Shown: piece by piece, positions 41,936 through 50,231 of the stretch | Layout: each line of letters begins with the position of its first letter | Position numbering within the stretch: position 1 is the stretch's first letter | Source: JBOGFC01 sp050742155 | GTDB taxonomy: Bacteria; Actinomycetota; Acidimicrobiia; Spongiisociales; JALYHC01 | Length of the DNA: 55,620 bases | Assembly (NCBI GenBank): GCA_050742155.1 | Contig: JBOGFC010000186.1 | Coordinates: 1-55,620 of the forward strand | Direction: 5' to 3' | Position numbers and translations under genes: made by a program | Notes under the pieces: model-generated | Told to the model about the DNA's origin: nothing | Database searches by the model: none | Seen by the model: only the letters and a program-made list of their open reading frames with translations

Positions 41936-42549
41936 ACGGGCCGAGCGGGGTGGGCAAGACCACGGTGAGCCGGCTGGTGGCGGGGCGCCTCGGCTGGCCG
42001 GCCCTCGACACCGGGGCGCTCTACCGCGCCGTCACCCTGGCTGTGCTGCGCGCCGGGCTCGATCCGGCCGACGGGGGAGCGATCACCGCGCTCCTCCCCA
42101 GCCTGGTGGTGGGTTTCGAGGAGGGAGCCGTGTTCCTCGATGGTGAAGAGGTGAGCGATGCGGTCCGTGCCCCCCACGTCACGGAGGCGGTCAGCGCGGT
42201 GTCGGCCCGGACGGAGGTCCGCCGGGCGCTGGTCCCGCTCCAGCGGCGTTGGGTGGAGGAGCACGGCGGATCGGCGGTCGTCGAGGGCCGCGACATCGGC
42301 ACCGTGGTCTTCCCCGACGCCGAGGTGAAGGTCTTTCTGACGGCCCGGCCGGAGGTTCGGGCCGCTCGCCGGGCCCGGCAGCAAGGGTCCAGCCTCGGCG
42401 AGACCGCCGGCGACCTGGCGCGACGAGACCGGGCCGACTCCACCCGGGAGACCTCCCCGCTGCGGCCTGCCGAGGATGCCATCCCGATCGAGACTTCCGA
42501 GCTGAACGCCCAGCAGGTCGCCGATCGGGTGCTGGCCCTGGTCCGATAG
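41920..42549 (+). CDS. cmk: Cytidylate kinase
   Basis: 209 aa from GTG 41920 (VVIAIDGPSGVGKTTVSRLVAGRLG). Phosphorylates CMP and dCMP. P-loop DGPSGVGKTT, LDTGALYRAVT, VVEGRDIGTVVFPDAEVKVFLTA and the lid region ARRDRADSTRETSPLRPAEDA are in order. Start lies inside the end of aroA; the same aroA-cmk or rluB-cmk coupling is widespread. Converges with ispH, 4 nt apart. Confidence 0.95.
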   Translation: MVIAIDGPSGVGKTTVSRLVAGRLGWPALDTGALYRAVTLAVLRAGLDPADGGAITALLPSLVVGFEEGAVFLDGEEVSDAVRAPHVTEAVSAVSARTEVRRALVPLQRRWVEEHGGSAVVEGRDIGTVVFPDAEVKVFLTARPEVRAARRARQQGSSLGETAGDLARRDRADSTRETSPLRPAEDAIPIETSELNAQQVADRVLALVR

Positions 42550-42553
42550 GCCC

Positions 42554-43603
42554 CTACCTGCGGGCCAGCAGCTCCAGGGCCTCGGTGGCTCCCCATTCCC
42601 GGTCGCCTTCGAGGAGTCCTCGGGCGCCCGGCGACCGGCTGGTGTAGGCGCCTTCCACCGCCGCCTGCAGGGCGCTGAGGAATGCGCGGAGCTGAGGAGG
42701 AAGCGGGAAGTACTCGTCCTCGTCGGTGAGGCGGACCACCTCCACTCCCTCCCGGGGAGCGAGGGCCTCGATCACCTCCTGGACGAGCTGCTCGGGCGCC
42801 GAGGCGCCGGCCGTCAGGCCCACCACCCGGGCTCCCTCGACCCACTCGGGCCTGATGTCGTCCGGGCCGTCGATCCGCTTCACGGGCGCCCCTGACTCCC
42901 GGGCCACCCGCACCAGTGCCTGAGTGTTGGAGGAGTTCTCCGAGCCGACCACCAGGACCAGGTCGGAGCGAGCGCTCAGCTCCTGGATGGCTGCCTGCCG
43001 GTTGGTGGTGGCGTAACAGAGGTCGCTCTTGCGAGCCGTCCAGAGGTTCGGGTACCGGGCCTGCGCCTGGTCGAGGATCGCCTCCCATTCGTAGATTCCG
43101 AGCGTGGTTTGGGCGACGAGCGCCACCTTGCCCGGATCCCCGGGTTGGAACTCCCCCAGGCCCTCCTCCGGCTCCACCAGGTGGATCGAGGTAGGCGCCT
43201 CGGCCACCGTGCCCACCGCCTCGTCGTGGCCCTGGTGGCCGATGTAGATGATGTCGAAGCCCTCCCGGTCCATCCGCTTCACCTCGTGGTGGACCTTGGT
43301 GACCAGCGGGCACACCGCGTCCACCACCACCGCGGCCCGGGAGCGAGCGCTCTCCACCACCTCGGGGGAGGAGCCGTGGGCCGAGAGCATCAGAGGAGCT
43401 CCCTGGGGGACCTCCGAGACGTCGTCGACGAAGATGACCCCCGCCTCCTCGAAGGCCTTGACGACCGAGGCGTTGTGCACGATCTGGTGGAAGCAGTAGA
43501 CGGGCGGCCGGAAGGTGCGCACCATCCAGGTGAGGGCCTTGATGGCCATCTCCACACCGGCACAGAATCCCCGCGGGGCCGCCAGCAGGACCTTGTCAGG
43601 CAT
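42554..43603 (-). CDS. ispH: 4-hydroxy-3-methylbut-2-enyl diphosphate reductase
   Basis: 349 aa Fe-S enzyme for the last step of the MEP isoprenoid pathway. The three cluster cysteines are Cys14 (RGFCAGV), Cys98 (DAVCPLV) and Cys196 (DLCYATTNRQ); HNASVV and the SAHGSSPEV loop are also present. The C-terminal 25 residues after AFLSALQ are an extension of low conservation. ATG 43603; the gene is alone on the minus strand in this stretch. Confidence 0.95.
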   Translation of the reverse strand: MPDKVLLAAPRGFCAGVEMAIKALTWMVRTFRPPVYCFHQIVHNASVVKAFEEAGVIFVDDVSEVPQGAPLMLSAHGSSPEVVESARSRAAVVVDAVCPLVTKVHHEVKRMDREGFDIIYIGHQGHDEAVGTVAEAPTSIHLVEPEEGLGEFQPGDPGKVALVAQTTLGIYEWEAILDQAQARYPNLWTARKSDLCYATTNRQAAIQELSARSDLVLVVGSENSSNTQALVRVARESGAPVKRIDGPDDIRPEWVEGARVVGLTAGASAPEQLVQEVIEALAPREGVEVVRLTDEDEYFPLPPQLRAFLSALQAAVEGAYTSRSPGARGLLEGDREWGATEALELLARR

Positions 43604-43640
43604 GGGGCCATTGTACGGCGGGTGGGGAACGGCCCGAACT

Positions 43641-43662
43641 CCCTCCCCCTAAAGGGGGAGGG
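43641..43662. repeat. G/C-rich palindrome between ispH and the DUF512 gene
   Basis: CCCTCCCCCT-AA-AGGGGGAGGG is a perfect palindrome in the 92-nt divergent gap. It has the same composition and symmetry as the units at 1-160 and 22,218. Nothing else recognisable is in the gap. Confidence 0.75.
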
Positions 43663-43695
43663 CGGGGAGGAAGACAGCCCCCTATCCTGGCCGCC

Positions 43696-45168
43696 GTGGA
43701 CTATCCCGTCGTCTCCGATGTGGTCCCCGACAGCCCGGCCGCCCAGGCCGGGGTGGCGGTAGGCGACGAGCTGATGGCGGTGGCCGGGGTGCTCCCGTCG
43801 GACATCATCGAGTACCAGCAACTGGTCGACGAAGAGGAGGTCGAGCTCACCGTGCGCCGGGGAGGGCTGGAACAGACGGTCCTCATCGGGAAAGCGGCCG
43901 GCGCACCCCTCGGCCTGCGCCTGGATTCCTCGATCTTCGACCGGGTGCAGACCTGCGACAACCACTGCGAGTTCTGCTTCATCTATCAGCTGCCCCGGGG
44001 GATGCGAAAGACCCTCTACCTCAAGGACGACGACTATCGGCTCTCCTTCCTCTATGGGAACTTCACCACCCTGACCCGCTTCACCGAGCTGGATCTCGCC
44101 CGGGTGGTGGAGGAGCGCCTCGGGCCTCTGTACGTGTCTATCCACACCACCGACCCGGCGGTACGGGCCCGGATGCTCCGCAATCCTCGAGGCGCCACCA
44201 GCCTGCGCTGGCTGCGGGCGCTCCTCGCCGGCGGGATCGAGGTGCACGGCCAGATCGTCCTCTGCTCCGGGGTCAATGACGGGACGGTGCTGGAGCGGAC
44301 CTGCGCCGAGATCGTCGCCCGATACCCGCAGCTGGCCTCGGTAGGGGTGGTCCCGCTGGGGGTCTCTCGCTACAACAACGAGGAGAGCCTCCATCCCCAC
44401 ACACCGGAGCAGGCGGCCGAGGCGCTCGATACGCTGCGCGCCTGGCAAGAGGTGGCGCTGGACGCCTTGGGGCGACGAATGTTCTTCGCCTCCGACGAGC
44501 TCTACCTGATGGCCGGGTGGGAGTTTCCCGCCTCGCACGCCTACGAGGGCTTCCCGCAACACGAGAACGGGATCGGCATGGCGCGCGCTTTCTACGATGA
44601 GCTCGAGCGGCTCGAGGCCGGACACCATCATCCGGGCCCCTCCCGTACGGGCCGGTGGCTGTCGCTGTCCTCCGCTCCCGGCCACGGCTACCGAGCCGAT
44701 CGAGCCACCGGTGCCGTCGGAGGGCAGCCCTCGGCGGGTCCGGCGACTGTCATCACCGGTGAGTACGGGGCCCGTGTCCTCGAGCCGGTTCGCCAGCGCC
44801 TGGAACGGCTGTGCGGCCGGGAGATGCGGCTGCTGACGGTGCGCAACGAGTTCTTCGGCGGCAACGTGGCGGTCTCCGGGCTTCTGGTGGGAGACGACCT
44901 GAAGCGGGCTCTCGAGGAGGATGCGCATCCCCCGGCCGTGTACCTCTTGCCGGACGTCACCCTGTCCGGCGACCGCTTCCTCGATGACCTCACCCTGGCC
45001 GAGGTAGCCGGATCCGCCCGGTCTCCGCTGGTGGCGGTCCCCACCTCGGTGGAGGGGCTCATTGTGGGGGCCCAAACCCCCTTGTCTCTTGGGGGGCCCG
45101 GCGGCGATGGCAGGCAAGCCGCTACCGAAGGGTTCGGGGCCGCCATGACCCCCCAAACCCCCCAATGA
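43696..45168 (+). CDS. DUF512 family PDZ-radical-SAM-like iron-sulfur protein
   Basis: 490 aa from GTG 43696. An N-terminal PDZ-like segment (SDVVPDSPAAQAGVAVGDEL) is followed by the cysteine cluster CDNHCEFCFIYQLPRGMRKTLYLKDDDYRLSF (Cys87, Cys91, Cys94) and a TIM-barrel-like core with VSIHTTDPAVRARMLRN, then the DUF512 domain. Related to NifB/radical-SAM proteins but with CxxxCxxC inside a family-specific context; reaction unknown. It is conserved just before der in many bacteria. The last 35 or so residues (Gly, Gln, Thr, Pro) come from a palindromic G/C-rich stretch and are not family sequence. Confidence 0.85.
   Translation: MDYPVVSDVVPDSPAAQAGVAVGDELMAVAGVLPSDIIEYQQLVDEEEVELTVRRGGLEQTVLIGKAAGAPLGLRLDSSIFDRVQTCDNHCEFCFIYQLPRGMRKTLYLKDDDYRLSFLYGNFTTLTRFTELDLARVVEERLGPLYVSIHTTDPAVRARMLRNPRGATSLRWLRALLAGGIEVHGQIVLCSGVNDGTVLERTCAEIVARYPQLASVGVVPLGVSRYNNEESLHPHTPEQAAEALDTLRAWQEVALDALGRRMFFASDELYLMAGWEFPASHAYEGFPQHENGIGMARAFYDELERLEAGHHHPGPSRTGRWLSLSSAPGHGYRADRATGAVGGQPSAGPATVITGEYGARVLEPVRQRLERLCGREMRLLTVRNEFFGGNVAVSGLLVGDDLKRALEEDAHPPAVYLLPDVTLSGDRFLDDLTLAEVAGSARSPLVAVPTSVEGLIVGAQTPLSLGGPGGDGRQAATEGFGAAMTPQTPQ
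45091..45163. repeat. Imperfect inverted repeat at the 3' end of the DUF512 gene
   Basis: TTGGGGGG..GGCGGC at the left and its complement GCCGCC..CCCCCCAA at the right bracket about 40 nt. A CCCCC/GGGGG hairpin (about 45078-45096) abuts it. The sequence is read as the DUF512 C-terminus, yet the ATGA coupling to der is kept. Confidence 0.5.
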
Positions 45169-46478
45169 AACCGGTGGTGGCGGTGGTGGGCCGGCCGAAT
45201 GTCGGGAAGTCCACCCTGGTGAACCGCATACTCGGGCGGCGGGCGGCCGTGGTCGAGGAGCAAGCCGGGGTGACCCGAGATCGCAAGGAGTACCCGGCCG
45301 AGTGGGCCGGGCGCGAGTTCATCCTGGTGGATACGGGGGGTTGGGTGGTGAGCCCCGGCGAGCAGCTCACGGCCGACATCCGCCTGCAGGCGGAGATCGC
45401 CCTGGGCGCCGCCGACGCGGTGCTGTTCGTGGTGGATGCAACGGCCGGGGTGAGCGAGGACGATGCGGGGGTGGCCCACCTCCTGCGCCGGGCCGAGGTG
45501 CCGGTCCTGCTGGTGGCCAACAAGGTCGACGACGCGCCTCACGAGGCCGACGTACCCGAGCTCTGGGGCCTGGGCCTGGGGGAGCCGCTGGCGGTGAGCG
45601 CCCTGCACGGCCGGGGGGTTGGGGATCTGCTCGACCGGCTGGCCGAGAAGCTCCCCGAAGCTCTGCCTGAAGAGCCGGAGGCGGTGCCCACCCTGGCCAT
45701 CGTGGGGCGTCCCAACGTGGGCAAGTCCACCCTCCTCAACCGCCTGCTGGGCGAGGACCGCATCCTCGTCTCTCCCACCCCGGGCACCACCCGCGACCCG
45801 GTGGAGGTGATCGTCCACCTGGATGGAGAGCGGTACCAGTTGGTGGACACGGCCGGCATGCGACGGAGGTCCCGGGTGGACGAGCGAACCGAGTACTACT
45901 CGGTGCTGCGCGCCCGACAGGCGGTCGAGGAGGCCGACGTGACGATGCTCCTGATCGATGCCCCCGAAGGAGTCGCCCATCAGGACCAGCGCCTGGCCGA
46001 AGAGGTGGTGGAGGCCGGCTCGGGGCTGGTGGTGCTCCTCAACAAGTGGGACCTGGTGGACGAGGAGACCCGGTCCGCCACCGAGCGGAGCGTGGGCGAG
46101 CGGCTCGGCTTCGTGGCCTGGGCGCCGCTCTTGCGAGTCTCCGCCAAGACCGGTGCCCGCCTCCACCGGCTGGCTCCGACCGTGCGCCGCGTCCTCGACA
46201 ACCGCCGTCGGCGCATCGCCACCGGACGCCTCAACCAGCTGGTCAGGCGATTCCAGGAGGCGCATCCTCCACCTTCTCGGGGTGGGCGCCGGGCCGGCAT
46301 CCTCTACGCGGTCCAGGCCGGGGTGGAGCCGCCCACCCTGGTGCTGTTCACTCGTGGGGAGCTGGGAGTCGATTATCTCCGTTTCCTGGAGAACCGTCTT
46401 CGCGCAGAGGCCGACTTCACCGGGAGCCCGATCCGGCTGGCGGCCCGGCGGCGAACACGGAGGCCGGCCGGTGTCTGA
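45165..46478 (+). CDS. der: Ribosome biogenesis GTPase Der (EngA)
   Basis: 437 aa double GTPase for 50S assembly. Two G domains each have GRPNVGKST (G1), then DTGGWV / DTAGMR (G3) and NKVD / NKWD (G4). A C-terminal KH-like domain ends with LRFLENRLRAEADFTGSPIRL. ATG 45165 overlaps the DUF512 stop. This is the last member of the mycobacterial Rv1692-Rv1713 block found here. Confidence 0.95.
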   Translation: MKPVVAVVGRPNVGKSTLVNRILGRRAAVVEEQAGVTRDRKEYPAEWAGREFILVDTGGWVVSPGEQLTADIRLQAEIALGAADAVLFVVDATAGVSEDDAGVAHLLRRAEVPVLLVANKVDDAPHEADVPELWGLGLGEPLAVSALHGRGVGDLLDRLAEKLPEALPEEPEAVPTLAIVGRPNVGKSTLLNRLLGEDRILVSPTPGTTRDPVEVIVHLDGERYQLVDTAGMRRRSRVDERTEYYSVLRARQAVEEADVTMLLIDAPEGVAHQDQRLAEEVVEAGSGLVVLLNKWDLVDEETRSATERSVGERLGFVAWAPLLRVSAKTGARLHRLAPTVRRVLDNRRRRIATGRLNQLVRRFQEAHPPPSRGGRRAGILYAVQAGVEPPTLVLFTRGELGVDYLRFLENRLRAEADFTGSPIRLAARRRTRRPAGV

Positions 46479-48003
46479 TCCCCGCAAGCGGTTCGAGGAG
46501 GCCTCCCGGCGGGCCCAGGCCGGCGGGCCGGAGAAGTACCACGAGAGGCTGGCCGCCCAGGGCAAGCTCTTCGTCCGGGATCGGGTGGCCCTCCTGTGCG
46601 ACGAGGGCTCCTTCGTCGAGGATGCCGTGCTGGCCCACGCCTTTCAGGAGCCCGAGCTGGCCGCCGACGCGGTGGTGACCGGTCGGGGCACCGTGGACGG
46701 CCGGCCGGTGTGGGTGGTGGCCAACGATCCGACCGTCAAGGCCGGGAGCTGGGGGGCCCGGACGGTGGAGAAGATCGTGCGGGCGCTGGAATCCGCCTAT
46801 GAGGAGAGCCTGCCGGTCTTCTACCTGGTCGACTCGGCCGGGGCCCGCATCACCGACCAGGTCGAGCTGTTCCCGGGGCGCCGGGGTGCCGGTCGCATCT
46901 TCTACACCCAGGTCAAGCTCTCGGGCCGGGTGCCGCAGATCTGTTGCCTCCTCGGCCCCTCGGCAGCCGGCGGGGCCTACATCCCGGCCTTCTGCGACGT
47001 GGTGGTGATGGTGGAGGGGCGAGCTTCCATGTACCTCGGGTCGCCGCGCATGGCCGAGGTGGTGGTGGGCGAGCGCACCTCCCTCGAGGAGATGGGCGGG
47101 GCTCGCATGCATTGCACGGTGAGCGGCTGCGGCGACGCCCTGGTATCCGGCGACCAGGAGGCCATCGCCTGGGCGCGGGCCTACCTCTCGTACATGGCCG
47201 ACGATTTCCTCAGCCACCCGCCCCTCTACCACACGGTGCCGCCCGACGGCCCGGGCGACCTGGGTGCGGTGGTGCCGACCGATCCCCGGCGGGGCTATGA
47301 CATGTGGGACCTCTTGCGGGGGATCTTCGACGGGGACAGCTTCCTCGAGATCAAGGAGCTCTACGCCCCGGAGGTGATCACCACCCTGGCCCGGATCGAC
47401 GGAAGGCCGGTGGGGGTGGTGGCGTCCAACCCCCAGCACCTGGGCGGAGTGCTGTTCGTCGACTCGGCCGACAAGGCGGCCCGCTTCATCTGGCTGTGCG
47501 ACGCTTTCAACTTGCCGCTGGTCTTCTTCGCCGACGTGCCGGGCTTCATGATCGGCACTGAGGTGGAGCGCCAGGGGATCATCCGGGCCGGGGCCAAGAT
47601 GCTCACCGCCATCGCCGAGGCCACCGTACCCCGCATCTCGGTGATCGTGCGAAAGGCCTACGGGGCCGGGCTCTACGCATTCTCCGGCCCGGGCTTTCGC
47701 CCCGACGCCTCGCTGGCCCTCCCCACCGCCGAGATCGCCGTCATGGGCCCGGAGGCGGCCGTGAACGCGGTCTACTACAACACGATCCAGGAGCTGGCGG
47801 AGGAAGACCGGGAGGCCTTCATCGAGGCCAAGCGAGAGGAGTACTCGGAGGACGTCGACCTGTTGCGGCTGGCCGCCGACCTGGTCGTCGACGCCGTCGT
47901 CCAGCCCGAGGACCTGCGGGCCGAGCTGATCGCCCGGCTGCGCTACCTGGATCGCAAGGAGCGGCGCTTCTCGGAACGCCGCCACGGGGTGCCGCCGGTA
48001 TGA
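46471..48003 (+). CDS. Acyl-CoA carboxylase carboxyltransferase (beta) subunit
   Basis: 510 aa from GTG 46471 (VSDPRKRFEEASRRAQAGGPEKYHERLAAQGKLFVRDR), overlapping der by 8 nt. Both crotonase-like halves are present: GRGTVDGRPVWVVANDPTVKAGSWG and LLGPSAAGGAYIPAFCDVVVM in the first, then FFADVPGFMIGTEVERQGIIR and KAYGAGLYAFSGPGF in the second. It transfers CO2 from carboxybiotin to an acyl-CoA (acetyl-, propionyl- or methylcrotonyl-CoA). No biotin carboxylase or biotin carrier gene is nearby, so the alpha partner must be elsewhere. Chain-length specificity not resolved. Confidence 0.9.
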   Translation: MSDPRKRFEEASRRAQAGGPEKYHERLAAQGKLFVRDRVALLCDEGSFVEDAVLAHAFQEPELAADAVVTGRGTVDGRPVWVVANDPTVKAGSWGARTVEKIVRALESAYEESLPVFYLVDSAGARITDQVELFPGRRGAGRIFYTQVKLSGRVPQICCLLGPSAAGGAYIPAFCDVVVMVEGRASMYLGSPRMAEVVVGERTSLEEMGGARMHCTVSGCGDALVSGDQEAIAWARAYLSYMADDFLSHPPLYHTVPPDGPGDLGAVVPTDPRRGYDMWDLLRGIFDGDSFLEIKELYAPEVITTLARIDGRPVGVVASNPQHLGGVLFVDSADKAARFIWLCDAFNLPLVFFADVPGFMIGTEVERQGIIRAGAKMLTAIAEATVPRISVIVRKAYGAGLYAFSGPGFRPDASLALPTAEIAVMGPEAAVNAVYYNTIQELAEEDREAFIEAKREEYSEDVDLLRLAADLVVDAVVQPEDLRAELIARLRYLDRKERRFSERRHGVPPV

Positions 48004-48024
48004 CCCCGCACCCCCTCGTCTTCC

Positions 48025-48076
48025 CGTTCTTGCGTGAGAATTTGCCCGCCGGCGGTCCGAAACTCACGCAAAAAGC
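48025..48076. repeat. 52-nt palindromic repeat, copy 3 (after the carboxylase gene)
   Basis: Arms CGTTCTTGCGTGAG and CTCACGCAAAAAGC around 24 nt containing CCGCCGGCGG. Inverted relative to copy 1. Begins 21 nt after the carboxyltransferase stop and ends 18 nt before a small membrane-protein gene. Confidence 0.85.
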
Positions 48077-48094
48077 ATGGTGGGGGTTCGTTAC

Positions 48095-48220
48095 ATGAGC
48101 CGGGAACCGGCCGCCCCGGCCGCCCCCCTCGGCTTCAAGGTGTTCCTGGTAGTAGCCGGGCTCTACCTACTGCTCAGGCTGGTGCAGGGAATCGCCTGGC
48201 TGGTGGAGCGGTTGGGCTGA
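48095..48220 (+). CDS. 41-aa single-helix membrane peptide
   Basis: ATG 48095 to TGA 48220: MSREPAAPAAPLGFK, one hydrophobic helix VFLVVAGLYLLLRLVQGIAW, then LVERLG. Short Ala/Pro N-terminus outside the membrane segment. No family recognised. Coding is inferred from length, composition and position between two structured elements (palindrome and tRNA). Confidence 0.45.
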   Translation: MSREPAAPAAPLGFKVFLVVAGLYLLLRLVQGIAWLVERLG

Positions 48221-48251
48221 CAGCCGATCAGACGCGGTAGAGTGGCGCCTC

Positions 48252-48325
<74 letters not shown>

Positions 48326-48356
48326 CCGGCAATCGCCTCGCTCCTGCCCGTGGTCC

Positions 48357-49958
48357 CTACTCTTCCTCCAGGGCCCGGCCGACGGCGGGGACCTTCTCCC
48401 TGATCTCGTAGACCCTGATGGGCCTGTGCACCCCCTTGAGATGGACCCGGTCGACCTCGACACCATCGACCAGGTCCTGAACCGAAGCCATGGTTCGCTC
48501 GGTCACGAGGATCTGGCCGGGACCGGCCGCCTGGCCGGCCAGCCGGGAGGCCAGGTTGGCATGGTTCCCCACCACCGTGTAATCGGTCCTGGTGGGGGAG
48601 CCGATGTTACCGACGGTGACGTACCCGGTGCTGATCCCGATCCCCACGTTCAGCTCCTCCTCGTAGCGCAGCAGCCACCCCTCCCTAAGGACGTCGACCT
48701 CGGCCCTCATCTCCAAGGCGGTGAGGACGGCCCGGCGAGGATGGTCCTCGTAGACGACCGGATCGCCGAAGAAGACCAACATGCCGTCCCCGACGTACTT
48801 GTCGAGCGTGCCGCCGTGCTTGAAGACGATCTCCGTCATGGCGGTGAAGTACTGGTTGAGCGCATCCACCAGCTCTTCGGGTTCCATTCTCTCGGACATC
48901 TCAGTGAAGCCCCGGATGTCGCAGAAGAGAATGGTCAGGTTGCGCCGAGTGGAGGCCGAGCTGATCGGCGTTCCTCCGGCCACGATGGCTTCGGCGACCT
49001 GCGGGGACACGTACCGCCGCAACTCATCCGTACGGCGGAGCTGCTCGAGCTGCTCCTCGATCGTCTTCTCCAGGTTCTCGTTGAGGGAGGTGAGATCTCG
49101 GTAGAGGGTGGCCAGCTGCTCGCTGGTGCGGTTCAGGTTGGTCGTGAGCCTGCCGAACTCGTCTCGGTTGGGGACCTCGACCCGCTGCTCGAACTGGCCG
49201 CTGGCCAAGCGTGCCAAGGCCCGGTCGATACTGCGAACCGGCCGGATCAGGGACCAGGACAAGATGGCGCCGAGGATGAGGGCGGCCAGCAGGGCCGCCA
49301 GGGAGAACGATGCCACCGCCCCGGTCAGAAAGCGCCGGTCGGAGTTGAATCCGTCCAGTTGGGCCGCCCTGCGCTGCTCGAGGTCGACGATCATGGCGTT
49401 GAGCTCGTTTTCCAGTTCGTGAGATATCTCGTGCTCTGCCGAGATGTGGAGAGCCAGGGCGCGCTCGGTCTCACCTGCCTCATAGAGGGCCAGCACCTGA
49501 TCGCTGGCTACGGCGAAGCGGGCATCGATCTGTCTGAGGCGTTCCACACGGTCACGCTGGGTGGACCCGAGCGCATCGATCTCGTCCAAACGCTCGGTGA
49601 AGCTCTGCTTGGCGATCGGGATCCTGTCGTTCCAGCTATCGATGCCGGTGCTCAACGCCATGGCCCGAAAGTGGCTCTGGGCGGTGACCAGGTAGATGGC
49701 CTGCCGGGCGGAGTCCGTTTGCCGCTGCAGGGCAAGCAGCTCCTCTACCTGGCTGTTCATCCGGGTGATGACAAGGATGCTGAAGCCTCCCATGCCCAAG
49801 AGCAGCATGGCGATGATCAGGAAACCGGTGAGCAACTTGGCGTGGACGGTGGCTCGAATGCGTGCCACCACGTCGACGAAAGGCCTGATCACTCCCGGCA
49901 GTGGGCCCAGCTCGCGATCGGAGTCGAGCCAGAAGCCCACTTCCGACTCTGAGGGCAT
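48357..49958 (-). CDS. Membrane-bound HAMP-domain class III adenylate cyclase
   Basis: 533 aa from ATG 49958, preceded by AGGAAGG; an in-frame ATG further upstream adds 58 unconserved residues. TM1 about 42-64, a helical extracytoplasmic sensor (65-210, four-helix-bundle-like), TM2 about 212-234, HAMP about 236-288, coiled coil to 312, then the cyclase domain. Metal residues are Asp347 (FCDIRGFT) and Asp391 (GDGMLVFF); Lys387 (DKYVGD) and Asp459 (TDYTVVG) specify adenine; Asn468 and Arg472 (NLASRL) are the transition-state pair. All are intact, so an active cAMP-forming, signal-gated enzyme is expected. Confidence 0.9.
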   Translation of the reverse strand: MPSESEVGFWLDSDRELGPLPGVIRPFVDVVARIRATVHAKLLTGFLIIAMLLLGMGGFSILVITRMNSQVEELLALQRQTDSARQAIYLVTAQSHFRAMALSTGIDSWNDRIPIAKQSFTERLDEIDALGSTQRDRVERLRQIDARFAVASDQVLALYEAGETERALALHISAEHEISHELENELNAMIVDLEQRRAAQLDGFNSDRRFLTGAVASFSLAALLAALILGAILSWSLIRPVRSIDRALARLASGQFEQRVEVPNRDEFGRLTTNLNRTSEQLATLYRDLTSLNENLEKTIEEQLEQLRRTDELRRYVSPQVAEAIVAGGTPISSASTRRNLTILFCDIRGFTEMSERMEPEELVDALNQYFTAMTEIVFKHGGTLDKYVGDGMLVFFGDPVVYEDHPRRAVLTALEMRAEVDVLREGWLLRYEEELNVGIGISTGYVTVGNIGSPTRTDYTVVGNHANLASRLAGQAAGPGQILVTERTMASVQDLVDGVEVDRVHLKGVHRPIRVYEIREKVPAVGRALEEE

Positions 49959-50124
49959 GACCTTCCTCCCACCTGATCGAAAAGGAGCCTCTGCGAATCG
50001 AGCAGGGGCAAGCGGGCCAGCGCCAGCAAAGCGCGTTGTGCTCCCGAGCTCTTCGCACGGGCACCTGTGAGGCATGCTACCCAAGGGGTTCGGGCTGCGG
50101 AGCCTGGTCCCCAGATAGTTGCGG

Positions 50125-50154
50125 TTGCCCATAACCGAGAGGTTTCGCTAGGCT
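50125..50154 (+). promoter_or_regulatory. Candidate promoter of the ABC transporter operon
   Basis: TTGCCC (50125-50130), 18 nt, TAGGCT (50149-50154) in the 273-nt gap divergent from the cyclase gene. TAGGCT also precedes the first permease gene at 52272. A strong GAGGAGGAGG ribosome-binding site lies about 10 nt before GTG 50232. Nothing else recognisable is in the gap. Confidence 0.35.
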
Positions 50155-50231
50155 CTGTGGTGCGCCTGGCGCGTTCGTCGGCGCGCAGGTGCAGCGCGGG
50201 AACCGTTCAGCGAGGAGGAGGTACATCTATC

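Noticed and set aside
50067..50231. Longer N-terminus of the ABC binding protein
   Set aside because: The open frame extends upstream, but the signal peptide with lipobox begins right after GTG 50232 and its strong ribosome-binding site.
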